Source: Sphagnum compactum (lineage: Eukaryota; Bryophyta; Sphagnopsida; Sphagnales). From it: 64,000 nucleotides of DNA. Numbering within the stretch: position 1 is the first letter of the stretch; each line of letters opens with the position of its first letter. Where the stretch lies: NCBI GenBank assembly GCA_965153455.1, contig OZ234504.1, forward strand, positions 1,302,001 to 1,366,000. Direction: 5' to 3'. The translations under genes and the position numbers were made by a program. Below the pieces are notes generated by a model that saw nothing but the letters and a program-made list of their open reading frames with translations, was not told the origin of the DNA and searched no databases. Of this stretch, positions 46,887 to 57,786 are shown piece after piece.

Positions 46887-48160
46887 AGATCCAGACCCAA
46901 GCTTCTTCTTGCTTCTTCTTTTCTATTCACAACTATTTCCTACTAGTCCTCCACCTTTAAATGCTCACTGCTCCACCACCATCACCACCACCACCCTCAT
47001 ACTTATCAGCGATCAGCTCTGGACCTCTTGTCACTAGAAACTCTGAAACAAATTCAGAAACTTTGCTTTGGAATTGAAGCTTGCATTCATTTTTTCCCCC
47101 TCTCTGCAAAATATTAATCTCCCTCAGAATATTGTCAATTCTAGACTTCGCTAATTGTCTGAAATCTCTAGACTTCCTCCTCTTGAATTTTCCTAATTAA
47201 ACTCAAAGGGAAAAAAATTTCTCGATTCACCTCTGAAGAAGAAAAAAAAGTCCCACCCTTCCCCAGCTACAACTAGTCACATCGAGCAAAATCTACAGTC
47301 ACAAGCAGCTAGCGGATCAATGCCTCCATCTACAGTTCAAGCATGCAATTCTCCAGCACGAGAACCACACCCCCCACCCCCCCCACCTCCCCCGAAAAAA
47401 AAGAGAAAAAAAAAGAGGACCCACCAGAGATCTTCAACTTGTGCTAAGAGTTGGGTGTTGTGCACAGCTGCTGCACAAGAAGCTCGTCCTCCGTCTTCCT
47501 CACCAGCTTCCTTCCTTGCAATTCCTTGTATTCGGTTGATTGGCATCAACAGCATAATAATCCACAATGTAACGTCCTTCTTGCAAAACACACAGAAAAA
47601 AAGTGAGCAGCATCTGTTGGGGACTTGATCTCTGGATGTTTTTTTCTCCCCTCTCCTTCCAGATTATTTGGACATGCGGCGCAACAACCACAATACACTC
47701 GGTGGGTGCGAGCGAAATGGGGCCCTTTCAGCTCCTCTGGCCGCAAAGAAGAGAGAAGAAGCAGAAGAGGAAGGAGAAGAAGAAGAAGGCAGCGAACCAG
47801 CCCACCATTCCGCCACATTCCGCCACATTCCGTCACATGGGACAATACGTTACGACGAGAATGGCAGTGTGAATTCTGGGGACGCTGTGTACGTTCTGGA
47901 CACCCTGAAGAATCGGCTCAGACGGATTCTGACATATAATCTCGCTTTTGAATTAATGGAGAAAATAGGTTGCGTACGGTACACGTTAAGTGTGAACTCG
48001 GCAATCTACTTACCTCAATTAAATTTTTGGGCTTTTTTTTTTTTTTTTTTTTTCAATTTTCTGATGTGGCCAAGATGGCAAATCGTCATCCATAAGCTAA
48101 CTAATATAGCCAAATTTGGCTATACACTAAACATGAAAAGAAAATCCTTAATGTAATTTT
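46887..48160. promoter_or_regulatory. Upstream region of the ZIFL-like gene
   Basis: It contains the presumed leader and promoter of the minus-strand transporter. It holds CT-rich patches, (CAC)n near 46974-46992, a C-rich tract at 47367-47393, a triple ATTCCGCCAC/ATTCCGTCAC at 47804-47836 and a T20-plus tract at 48032-48053. Frames in both directions here have biased composition and no known motif. No TATA box was assigned. Confidence 0.35.
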
Positions 48161-48219
48161 GGCTACCTACTTGAACCATATAGAGAAGAAATCTATGTGA
48201 TTTTTTTGGGAAAAATTTC

Positions 48220-48245
48220 GCGATTATTATTATTATTATTATTAA
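48220..48245. repeat. (ATT)n microsatellite
   Basis: Seven to eight ATT units in perfect tandem. Confidence 0.9.
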
Positions 48246-49372
48246 AAAAAATTCCAAAAATCACTGAATTTGTGTGACTTACAATTTTTTTCTAAAAAAG
48301 TTTGGCAAAATAGTGTGGAATTTTGCAGCCACAAAAAAGAAAAGAAAAGAAAACAGGTGCTGCTCTACTACCATATTCCTTGCCATTTGTCCTTTTCTGT
48401 CATGAAACAAACCGGGACTGCAAATAAATACATATGAGACTAGTAATAGCAATCCACCTGGACCAATCAAACTATCTAGCCAATCAGAAATTAGGCTCTG
48501 CCAGGGCTCCTCCAGGCCAGGGCTTTGAAAGCTCTGCAATTTTTTCAGCAATCTTTTTAGATCCACTGGATTTGACTAGTGTACTACCTTGTTCAAGATT
48601 TCCAGCGCATGGCCACAAACATACTGAGCGCTGGTGGAGATGCCCTTATTCACTGTTTCAAGCGAGGACATACATGACATCTTTGATGACGTCATGTGTG
48701 GTTATCCGCTGACCTTCGAACAAGAAATGTGTTAGATGTGTGTCAAATGTGTCTAACCCATGGTCACACTTACACGTGAAAAGATTAAATGTCAAGAGTT
48801 GAATCAAATCAAAACGAAAGCACAATGTTGAGATGAAAATAGAATGTGCAATGCAAAACGAACAAATAAATGACCTAGCAATCAACCATAGCCTTGTCCC
48901 CTTGCTTAAACAAGAATAAATGCGAGTTTTAGATGTTAAGAAAATAGAATCTTCCTCCAAAATAAACCTAAAAAATGTGTGGTGATGATGTTCATCAAAG
49001 AAGCCCAAAAACTTAAGATATCAATAATTGCCAAATTCTCAAAAAAAAGAAGGTGCAGCACTCTAGATATAAAAAGAATGCTATCTTGAGTTGCACACAA
49101 ACACGATTGAAAGAGATGGGCCACATCAATTTGAAAAACATACTCTCCAAAATGAATCTATTAAAAATACGAAATTTAAAACACAAATACAGAACCACCA
49201 AAGCCCAACTCCCAATAAAAACAAATGAGACACAAACCTCCAAAAAACCTATACCACCAAAGGAGATTGATATCTACCTACTCATTTACATACCTAGTTA
49301 CTTAGGTCTAGAGTGAGGTGGGCACAGAAGAAAGGTTTACATGATAGGTTATCAAAATTGGAACCTTGGTAA

Positions 49373-49437
49373 CTCAGTTGTGGATGTAGTTCATCCACAA
49401 TTGAGTTCATAATGGGCTTTCAATGGATGGGCAATGT
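49373..49437 (+). repeat. Second copy of the dispersed short repeat
   Basis: CTCAGTTGTGGATG, GTTCATCCACAATTGAG and GGGCTTTCAATGGATGGGC match words in 30940-31060. GTGGATG...CATCCAC can pair locally. Confidence 0.5.
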
Positions 49438-49660
49438 GTGTTCCCATGAAAAGTCAATCTAGTGGTGTTTTGTTAAGGTGGCAACGCGAGGGTGGGAAAT
49501 GATGAATTCTTCCGTGTGTACGTATGCCCCCTCGGAAGGTTCATGACAGCTTCCTTCTGCTGGTTCTATCAGGATTCTACAAAAATATTTCTCACATCCA
49601 AGTTTAGTTATTTATTTTTTTGTAACCCCACCCATCGAACTGACACAGGGACCGCAAAAA

Positions 49661-49744
49661 GGTCGGAAGTACTGATAGCAAACCACCTGGACCAATCATT
49701 ATGTCGGAAGTACTGATAGCAAACCACCTGGACCAATCATTATG
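49661..49744 (+). repeat. Two 42-bp tandem units
   Basis: GTCGGAAGTACTGATAGCAA followed by ACCACCTGGACCAATCATTAT occurs twice in succession. A relative (ATAGCAATCCACCTGGACCAATCA) lies at 48446-48469. Confidence 0.93.
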
Positions 49745-52700
49745 ATACTGAGTTGCTTTTACTCATGATGGTTCACACAAAACCCCCCCCCAAGGACATA
49801 TGTTGAGTGTGCTTGCATTTTAGGTTATCATCTTTTTCTTTTGGAATGAGAAGGTTTTTTTTTGCTTTAGTAGGTATCGGTTGAGAAATCCTCATGTTTT
49901 GCAAGTGTTGCAATTGTTTTCCAAAGGCTATCTATGCTACAAGTGGCTTAGTGTATGGTGAGGTGAGAATTTGCAATTTTCTTTATTATTCAAGTTGAGG
50001 GATCTTTTTTTTGTTTTGGTTGTCTCACAACCCCGGCCACAAGCTCTCCCAATAATCGAGCTGCATACTTTCTCCCATATAGTCATGGATTTTGATACTA
50101 TATTTACTACTACTAATGGGCACTTCTTTGCCAAATATTTATTTATTTTAAAAAAATGAGTTTTCATATTTTCAAATTTAATTTTTCGAAATTTCCACAA
50201 CTGAAGAATAGGTATGCATAGTGCACCTTATTTTGTGTATTTTGTAATAGTAACTGGATGGAGTTCGATTTTCAACAATTTTGACAAGTATGAATACGCC
50301 TTTTGAAAATTATTTTGTGCAAAAGATTGGTCATATCGGACATACAATAAATTCAACAACACCAATTTCAGCAACAAAGAAAATCTTGATTGAGGTCTCT
50401 TTGTGGCTACATTCTACCCGGGAACTACACACTCCGATATAGTCCAAGGATGAAATATTTATTGTGTTTAGAAGCTTGAATGAGTTGAAGAGTTGTGTTT
50501 TCTCATGCTTTTGGTTTTGGGTTTAACGAAAGCTAGTTTCATAGTTTGATTAGCATCCTAATTCTAGCGAAAGGGTGTGAATTCAAATCGAAATCATAAG
50601 AACCTAAACCTTTGAGTTTAGCATTGCAAATTGGGGAACCTTCCACCCATAGTTTTCCCTATGGTACCAATCTAAATGCTGGTTAGCTCAAGCCAAAAAG
50701 TGCTAAGGTTTTGAGAGACACCTTATTCGGAGTGTGTAATGTGCCTTCCAAATATGCTAGAAACTTATTAGGAACTAATAATGCCTCGCAAAAAATAAAT
50801 GGCACCTTGTGCTTGCAGAAAGCCTTTTACACCTACCTAAGAGGTCTTTGTGTAGGTGATAGGAACAAGAGGCACCTTGTTCTTACAAAAGGCCTTTTAT
50901 TTGTTACTTTTGGTTCTGATTTCTCTTGTTTGTTGGCTAGGTTTTTAATGTCCATTGTTAACAATTGAGGAAATATGTAACTCTTTTTTCCTCATTGTCA
51001 TCCTCATTCCATATTAATCTCTAATTCTTGCTAGTCTTGTGTTCAATTTTATTTTTTATTTTTGATTAAAACAAATTGTTTTGACAAATAGGGAAGCCTA
51101 TTGATTATTGATGTGGTAATAGTCTATGGAAAAACATTTGTTAAACCCCTTGCAATGTGTACATACAAGAATGTGATAATCTTCAGAAAAATGATTTTGG
51201 GTTGCGGCTCCCCAAAGGTTAGTGAACCAAAGTAGATTGTACACATTACACAATGGTGTTTTTACATATTAGAGAGTGACCCATAGGTATAGATGGGAGA
51301 TTTTGCCAAGTTTGTATGTAATGACAAATTGACACAAGAGGTATAAAGTTTACCTCTACTGTAAACTTTATAGTTAATAAAGTTTTCCTTAAAAATAGTC
51401 CGATCTTTGTACCCCTTCCTCATTTTGAAATAACTTTTCATTTTTAAATGCTAGTTATTTTCAAAAGAAAGTAGGCTTAAGATAAAGAAGAAGCAATTTT
51501 CTCATGAAAAAGGTGGAGCTTAGTAGTTTTTTTTTATGAAGGGGCATTTATTGCACAACATTCACAACAATGACAACAAAAATGAAAGCAAAATCAAAAC
51601 GAAAGCTGAAAATCGTATTACCACCAACCTAGGAGGAAAAAGGAGTTTCAATTCTCATTATTACCAATGTATTTTATTTTTTGTTGTCAAATGCTGATCT
51701 CACCTTGAGCTCACCCATTTAATGGCAAAATGAAAAATTGTTACTATTCACCTTAAGTTGCCTTCCTTTTGTGGAATTTTTTAATATTAGTTAATTACAA
51801 GATATGACAAAGAGATGGGTAAATATGATAAATTGATAATAATTTTAATGACCTTATGGGTCCTATGTAAAGAAATATTTTCCCTAGTTTCAATTCATAT
51901 ATGGGTTATAAATTAACTAATCTAGATAAACAATAAATGAAGGCAATTAATTTGACCTCACTTTGGACAAAACATTAGATTTTGGATTTAAGAGGTAATG
52001 AATAGTATAAAGGTTCATCCACATAAAGGAGGAATGTTTTAAATGACTAAGAGGTAGCATAATGTTGTTGGCCTAGAGTTAATGAATGTAATATCTATTA
52101 AATTTTGATGAAAAAGGTAGATGATTAATTTATTCTCTTTAGACATATTGAAAGGGTAGTAGGTGGAACCTTGGTTTCATTATTCATTTTCAGAATTTCA
52201 TGTCACCAATTTATTGTTAAGTCTTGTAATAAAACTTTGTGTATATTGAACCTATAATAAAGGAAGCCCATGTATTGTTATGATTGTGAAACCATTACAA
52301 GTGAAAACTTTTATGTATTTTTTAAGTGTTTCCCGTAGGCCCATGTTTTAAAACACATGTGATAAGCTACATGCACATCTTTGACCACTGCTAACAAGCT
52401 TGCCCATGACATTTTTATCTAACAAAATAAACGTCATATGTATTATAGCTTGTCTTTCAATTTAAAAGCATGCACTATGAGAAATCTTGTGTGCTATAAT
52501 CACATTGCTCTATAACTAAAACTCCAAAACAATTCACATATAATTATACTATAATTATCTCATAAAAATATGAATTTTTTAAAAAAAATGTCATATCAAA
52601 AATTTAAAAATTATATCATAGTTATAAGTTGGTTACAAATGAGACACCTATATTATATAATGCATACACTGTGCATACAAACATAATCAACTATGTTTGA

Positions 52701-53280
52701 CTTTTTAACAAATTGTATTTTTGTTGCATGTGACATTTAGATTATAACTAATTTAAATGTAGCATCCAATCAACAATTATAATGTACAACCTTAACATAT
52801 ACGATCATGCCATGTGTGCACAATTTCATTGTCCATGAATTATAATATTTTGAATCTATTTGCAACTAATTGTCAACTATGATTTCAACCAATATAACTA
52901 ATTGTGTCATTAAGTTACCATTATATAAATATTAAATTTTCATAAATTTGTGATTATTTTTCAACTTAAATAAGTTATTAAGTAAAATATTTACTAATTA
53001 TTAAATATTAACTAATATGTAATTTATTTAATTTATTTATTAATTAATTAATTTCAAATTAATTAATTAACTTGCTAATGGTCTAAATTTAGACTGATTA
53101 ATACAAATATTTATACAAAATTATATAAATTCATTAATTAATTATCTAAATTAGGCAAATTAATTTAAACAATTAAATTCTGATAATGTATCAATTATAT
53201 AATGTTGTAACTTGGAAGTTTCAATTTTCACTACTAGAAAACATGTAACCAAACTTTTCAACGTATCACTTAATTTTAGT
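49745..53280. other. AT-rich gene-free stretch
   Basis: Nothing is recognised. Around 52900-53170 it is dominated by TTAATTAAT words. A short echo (GGCACCTTGTGCTTGCAGAAAG / GGCACCTTGTTCTTACAAAAGG) repeats at about 50800 and 50871. Confidence 0.4.
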
Positions 53281-53830
53281 GGTTTATAACCAAACCACCA
53301 TAGTGAATATTTGATTTCCTTGGTGGTTTCACTTATTGGTTGGTGGTGCATGGCAAAAAACACCATTCATGTTCACTTGTGATGGTTTTGGTGGTGTGGT
53401 TTTTAATTTTTTGTTTATTTTTGTGTGGGCAATTGGCAAGGGGTGTAAATTGTGAATGGTCTTTTAGTGAATTGGTGCGAATGTTTTGTGAATGGTTTGT
53501 GAATGGTTTATGTGTGGGTAAATTGTAATTGTTTATTAGTGCTGTTCTTGGTTATTTGTTTAATGGTTTAACAAATGGTCTTATGGGTGTAATTACAAAT
53601 GGTTTTGTAGGTGGGCTATGGGTGGGTTTAAAGTGGTTTCTTTAATTGTTTTATTAATGGTGTTATTGGTGGGGTTTAGGTGGTTTTATTAATGATATTA
53701 TGGATGAAGTTTTGGTGGCTTCTTGAGTGATTTATTGGTGTAGTTATGAATGGCATATATGTTGTTTCTTGAATGGTTTTATTGGCAGGTTTTTGATGGT
53801 GATTTTTCATTTTAAGTGGTTTTTAAAAAG
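53280..53830 (+). repeat. TGGTTTTATTGGTGG-type cryptic repeat
   Basis: Irregular 20-45-bp units rich in TGGTTT, AATGGT and GGTGGG on the plus strand, with no coding sense. Confidence 0.7.
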
Positions 53831-53984
53831 GTTCAAGCTGACTAATTTATTATTTTTGACTAATTGACATGTACATGTTGACTAAGGCCAAAGGCTTGAA
53901 TGACACATATTTCTTTACTGATCAACTTGAGTATATATAATGATCTATTCGACTAAATATATATAGTTAAATTGTACAACCTTA

Positions 53985-54190
53985 GTTACAATGATCAATG
54001 GTTTTTAATCAAGTTGAACATTTAGTCAAAATGACCAATGATTTTTAGTTAAAATGATCAATGGTCTTTAGTTGAATTGAATAGTTAATCAAAATGGCCA
54101 ATGATCTTTAATTAAAATGACTAATGCTTTTTAATTGAATGGAACATTTGATTAAAATGATCATTGATTTTTAATCAAATGTGATATGGT
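53985..54190 (+). repeat. About 44-bp units with AATGATCAATGGTTTTTA
   Basis: Five or so diverged units alternate AAAATGA(T/C)CAATG and TTTTTA(A/G)TTGAA words. Confidence 0.7.
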
Positions 54191-54199
54191 TTATTACCT

Positions 54200-54440
54200 T
54201 ATGTTACATGTATCTACTTATTACCTATTCACCCACCTATTTATTTGATTAACTATTTACCTACCTATTACTCACCCACCCACCCACCCACCCATCTACC
54301 TATTACTTACCTACTTACTTATTTACTTATACCTTTTCACCTACCTATATTTTTCACCTTTGTACAACCTACCTACGTATTATTTATATTTTTCACTTTT
54401 GTACAACCTACCTACTTATCCACCCATTTATTTATTTAAG
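54200..54440 (+). repeat. CCTACCTATTTACT-type simple array
   Basis: A pyrimidine-rich tetranucleotide-like array (CCTA, TTAC, CCCA mixtures). An internal 47-bp duplication around TTTTTCAC(C/T)TTTGTACAACC lies at 54351 and 54387. Confidence 0.75.
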
Positions 54441-54870
54441 TTTAACCATTAGGTTTACCCAAATTTTAACCAAATTTTAACCATTATGTTTAAACAAGGT
54501 TTAGTCATTATGTTTAACCGTTATATTTAGGCACTAGATTTAGTCAAAATCTAGCTATGAAGTTTAACCAATAGGTTTATCAACTAGGTTTAACCTCTAT
54601 ATTTAATCATTATGATTAAGTATTATATTTAGCCATTAAGTTTAGATTTAGTCAAAATTTAGTCATAAAATTTAGCCACTAGGTTTAGATTTAGTCAAAA
54701 TTTAGCCATTAGGTTTACCAACTAGGTTTAATTATTAAATTTAATTATTAAGTTTAGCTAAGGCTTAATCATTATGTTTAATCACAATTTTAAACCATTA
54801 AGTTTACCCACTTGATTTAATCATTATGTTTAGCTTAATTTGAACTATTAGTTGTCACTTAAGTTTAAGC
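54440..54870 (+). repeat. TTTAGCCATTAGGTTTA-type array
   Basis: Degenerate 15-20-bp units of TTTAACCATTA(G/T)GTTTA continue for over 400 bp, the fourth different array in a row. Confidence 0.75.
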
Positions 54871-55655
54871 ACTATCTTTTATTGATGTGAAATAAAAAAC
54901 TTGACACAAGTTGAACAATTTTGATAGTGTAGTCCATTGACAAGGATTTGGTATATTGTTGTGAAGGTTTGGGGTTCAATTTTTTATACTTGTAACCTAT
55001 GTGCATGTTTAATTGGAAAGTTAAGTAGAATAGGTAGGATAGATTAAAGTAATTCAATGAGGTTAGGTTAGGTAGGTTACTTAAGTGCTTTTATTCGACC
55101 TACGTTAACTTATTTATTACCTATTTACCTATTAATATTTAAAATAATAATCTAAAAAATGATTTTAATTGAAAGATACATTTGATTTAATCAAATAGTT
55201 CATTGTTTACTTAATTAAATATTCAATCACTTTGTTAGTCACTTTATTAATCAAAACGACAGAATCCAAATTGATTGCTTACTCACATTGATAGTTCCAA
55301 ATCGACTTGTTCAAATTAATAGGATAAATTTTTGACACTTGTCATTTGGATTTTTTTTGACAAGAAAACTTAGTAGAAAAAATCATAAATTATAGTAATG
55401 TTGGGTGATCTAATAAAGTGGTGTCATGGGTGGGTTTTGGGTGGTGATTTTCCATTTTGGGTGTTTGTAACTGAAAAAAAATGGAGAGTTCGTAGACAAA
55501 AAACCAAAAGAGAAACAAATGATCAAAAAATTGCTGCCATGGACTTCAACCAAAAAAAGAAAAAGAAAAACCAGAGAGACGAAGGTGCTGGCTGGCTTGC
55601 ATCAATGAGCTCCCAAAGGTAGCCACGTTGCAAGGAAACTCGTCCCTCAAGTGGC
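54871..55655. other. Intergenic, nothing recognised
   Basis: AT-rich, with no gene or clear repeat. Confidence 0.35.
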
Positions 55656-55685
55656 CTAAACCCTAAACCTTAAACCCTAAACCTA
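55656..55685 (-). repeat. Interstitial telomere-type repeat
   Basis: Four imperfect CCCTAAA units (one reads CCTTAAA) lie about 200 bp before the pogo element. Confidence 0.75.
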
Positions 55686-55887
55686 GGCAACATGCCATGA
55701 TGGCAGGGGATGGGTGGGCTTCACTTTGGATCTGCCCTTTCACAAATGATGACTGGGCATTCCATCAATGCTACTAGTTTAGTTTTAGGGTATGGGAGCA
55801 TTTCACAGTTGCTGGCTGGAGATGCTCTAACACTACAAAGTTGTTATTGAGAAAACCCAACACTGGAATGGGCTTTGGCTCATGATA

Positions 55888-57784
55888 CAATAGCCTCCCA
55901 CTTAAGTACGCACCCGTTTAAGTACGCATCCCGGTTAAGTACACATTTTATGACAAAATTTTTAGGGATCAACATTTTTCAGTGGAACATATCATGAATC
56001 GTCATCTGGCGCAGGTTTTGGTTTTTTTTGCGTCTGGCTTTGAGGATGACTGCTCGGACCTTGGCCTGGAACTCTTCAAAAGATTTTTTGAGATCGTCGA
56101 ATGCTTCTTCGGCTTCTGTTTGAATGTTAGAGCAAAGCAGTTGATCCTCAATATCGAGAATCTGCTTATACAAAGACTCAAATCCATGAAATTCAACTCT
56201 ATCCTGTGACTCGACAATCTGCTCTGGTTGATTAACATCGCTATCTTCATCAAGCCCTGCTTCATTAATCTTCATCGATTCCAACAGCTCTTTGACGTCT
56301 TCCAACACTGCTGCGGCATATTCTTCATTGCTTTCGTCATCAATATGAACAAATTCTTCCAGTTCTGATTGGTTGATCGATAAATTTAAGCTTTCGATGG
56401 TTTGGGCTAACTCAGTGGCAATGACGTTATTTTCGCTTTCAACCCCTGGTTCCGGTTCCAAGTTCATGAACTCCGCCTTACTGAATGCATTTTTGATAGA
56501 GCTTGACGAGACGGAATCCCAGGCTTCTTTTACATAGCTTGCGGCATCCAGTAGGTGCGTTGGATTTCCGTAGGAAACTCCTGCTGCACCTCGTCGTAGT
56601 CGTTTTCCGAATTCTCTTTTCCGTTGCTTTAACTGCTCGTCAAGCTCGTAGAAGTCGAGGATATCCTTGAGATATAAATATTTGTATTGTTTCTTGAGAG
56701 CGGCGATGATTCCCATATCACAAGGCTGTTTCCAGCTGGTACAGTTCGGAGGAAAGAATACTATGCGGATGTTGTCGCGTTCGAAGGCGTCGAAGTGTCC
56801 CGGCGCATTATCCATTAGTAAGAGAACGGGACGTCCTGTTCGTCTTTTGACTTCTGGAACAAAGACTTCGTTGAACCATTTCCAGCAGGTTTCCACGTCC
56901 ATCCATGCTTTCGCTTGATTGTAATAAGGAACTGGCCAGTGTCGGTCTTTAATACATGCTGGCTCTTTCGGCTTTCCAATCATTACGCAAGGAATTTTAT
57001 GTGTTCCAGATGCGTTGGCGCAAATTATCAGAGAAACACGATCTTTTGCTTTCTTTTTGCCTCTAGTGCTTGAAATGTCCTTGTTCGGCATCAGAATGGA
57101 ATATCTGGAAAGCAAACAGAAAAATAATCCAGTCTCGTCCATGTTGTAGACGTTCTCAAGGTCGTATTGAGCGATGATAGAATATAATTCTTTTAACGCT
57201 GATAGTAATTCTGGGTCATTTTTGTCAACCTCAGCTCCTTCTCCATGAAGAAGCATTTTCTGTAGACCTCGGCGTGTCCTGAAACGACTAAGCCATTGCC
57301 ATGAAGCCTTAAAGTCTGAATCGGAAATGGATAATGTAGAAGCAACACTTTTCGCTTTCACAATGGCGAGAGATGGCGGTACAGGGAGCCTGGCACGGCA
57401 CATGCTGTCAATCCAGATGTACAACATATCTTCAAGTTCGGTAAATCGTCCAACTGAAGCTCTGAAGGTCTTCTGCTTAGCTTCTTCGGAGAGTAAAGTG
57501 GATCGTTCAAGAATTGAATCTCGTTTCTCCCAGACCTTCCGAATAGCGCCTTCGCTAACATCGTACTCACGCGCTAGAGCGCGTTTGCTTGGAGGGTTCG
57601 TCTTGCTTAGTTTTGAGATGATCTCGCAGCACTGGGACTCATTCAGGCGCTTGCCGGTCAGTTTCTTCAACATTGCAGCGAAACGCAGGCAATTTGGGAA
57701 TGGAGCGTCTAAAGTACGCACCTACCGGTAAAGTACGCACAAAACTCCGAGGTTCAAGTTGCGTACTTAAACGGTAGACTACTG
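55888..57784 (-). mobile_element. Complete pogo/Tigger-type DNA transposon, about 1.9 kb
   Basis: The element is flanked by TA on both sides (55886-55887 and 57785-57786), the target duplication of the Tc1/mariner/pogo superfamily. The ends form an imperfect inverted repeat of about 25 bp: CAATAGCCTCCCACTTAAGTACGCA at the left is matched by CAGTAGTCTACCGTTTAAG plus TACGCA at the right, with 5 differences. Extra AAGTACGCA words follow inside both ends (55902, 55917 and a variant at 55934; 57711, 57729 and, inverted, 57760) and may be transposase binding sites. Inside is a single transposase frame on the minus strand. Its composition is more GC-rich and its reading frame is intact, unlike every other element here, so insertion is probably recent. 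Confidence 0.93.
55979..57721 (-). CDS. Pogo/Tigger-like DDE transposase, intact
   Basis: An uninterrupted 580-codon frame, no introns. Order: an N-terminal helix-turn-helix (about 24-66, 'SKRALAREYDVSEGAIRKVW'), a CENP-B-type second DNA-binding region (about 90-160, 'WQWLSRFRTRRGL'), and a DDE_1 catalytic domain with Asp195 in 'YNMDETGLF', Asp304 in 'LLLMDNAPGH' and Asp335 in 'QPCDMGI'. D304 and D335 are 30 residues apart, so the triad is DDD as in pogo and Tigger. An acidic, coiled-coil-like tail follows (about 425-560), then a basic patch and the C-terminus 'RQMTIHDMFH'. The first ATG lies inside a subterminal repeat, so Met17 (codon at 57673) is the likelier start. It should excise and reinsert the element at TA. 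All catalytic residues are present, so activity is plausible but unproven. Confidence 0.93.
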   Translation of the reverse strand: MRTLDAPFPNCLRFAAMLKKLTGKRLNESQCCEIISKLSKTNPPSKRALAREYDVSEGAIRKVWEKRDSILERSTLLSEEAKQKTFRASVGRFTELEDMLYIWIDSMCRARLPVPPSLAIVKAKSVASTLSISDSDFKASWQWLSRFRTRRGLQKMLLHGEGAEVDKNDPELLSALKELYSIIAQYDLENVYNMDETGLFFCLLSRYSILMPNKDISSTRGKKKAKDRVSLIICANASGTHKIPCVMIGKPKEPACIKDRHWPVPYYNQAKAWMDVETCWKWFNEVFVPEVKRRTGRPVLLLMDNAPGHFDAFERDNIRIVFFPPNCTSWKQPCDMGIIAALKKQYKYLYLKDILDFYELDEQLKQRKREFGKRLRRGAAGVSYGNPTHLLDAASYVKEAWDSVSSSSIKNAFSKAEFMNLEPEPGVESENNVIATELAQTIESLNLSINQSELEEFVHIDDESNEEYAAAVLEDVKELLESMKINEAGLDEDSDVNQPEQIVESQDRVEFHGFESLYKQILDIEDQLLCSNIQTEAEEAFDDLKKSFEEFQAKVRAVILKARRKKNQNLRQMTIHDMFH

Positions 57785-57786
57785 TA

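Noticed and set aside
47320-47872. Pro-rich and Lys/Glu-rich frames upstream of the ZIFL-like gene
   Set aside because: Composition reflects C-runs and GA-rich leader DNA; frames on both strands are equally open.
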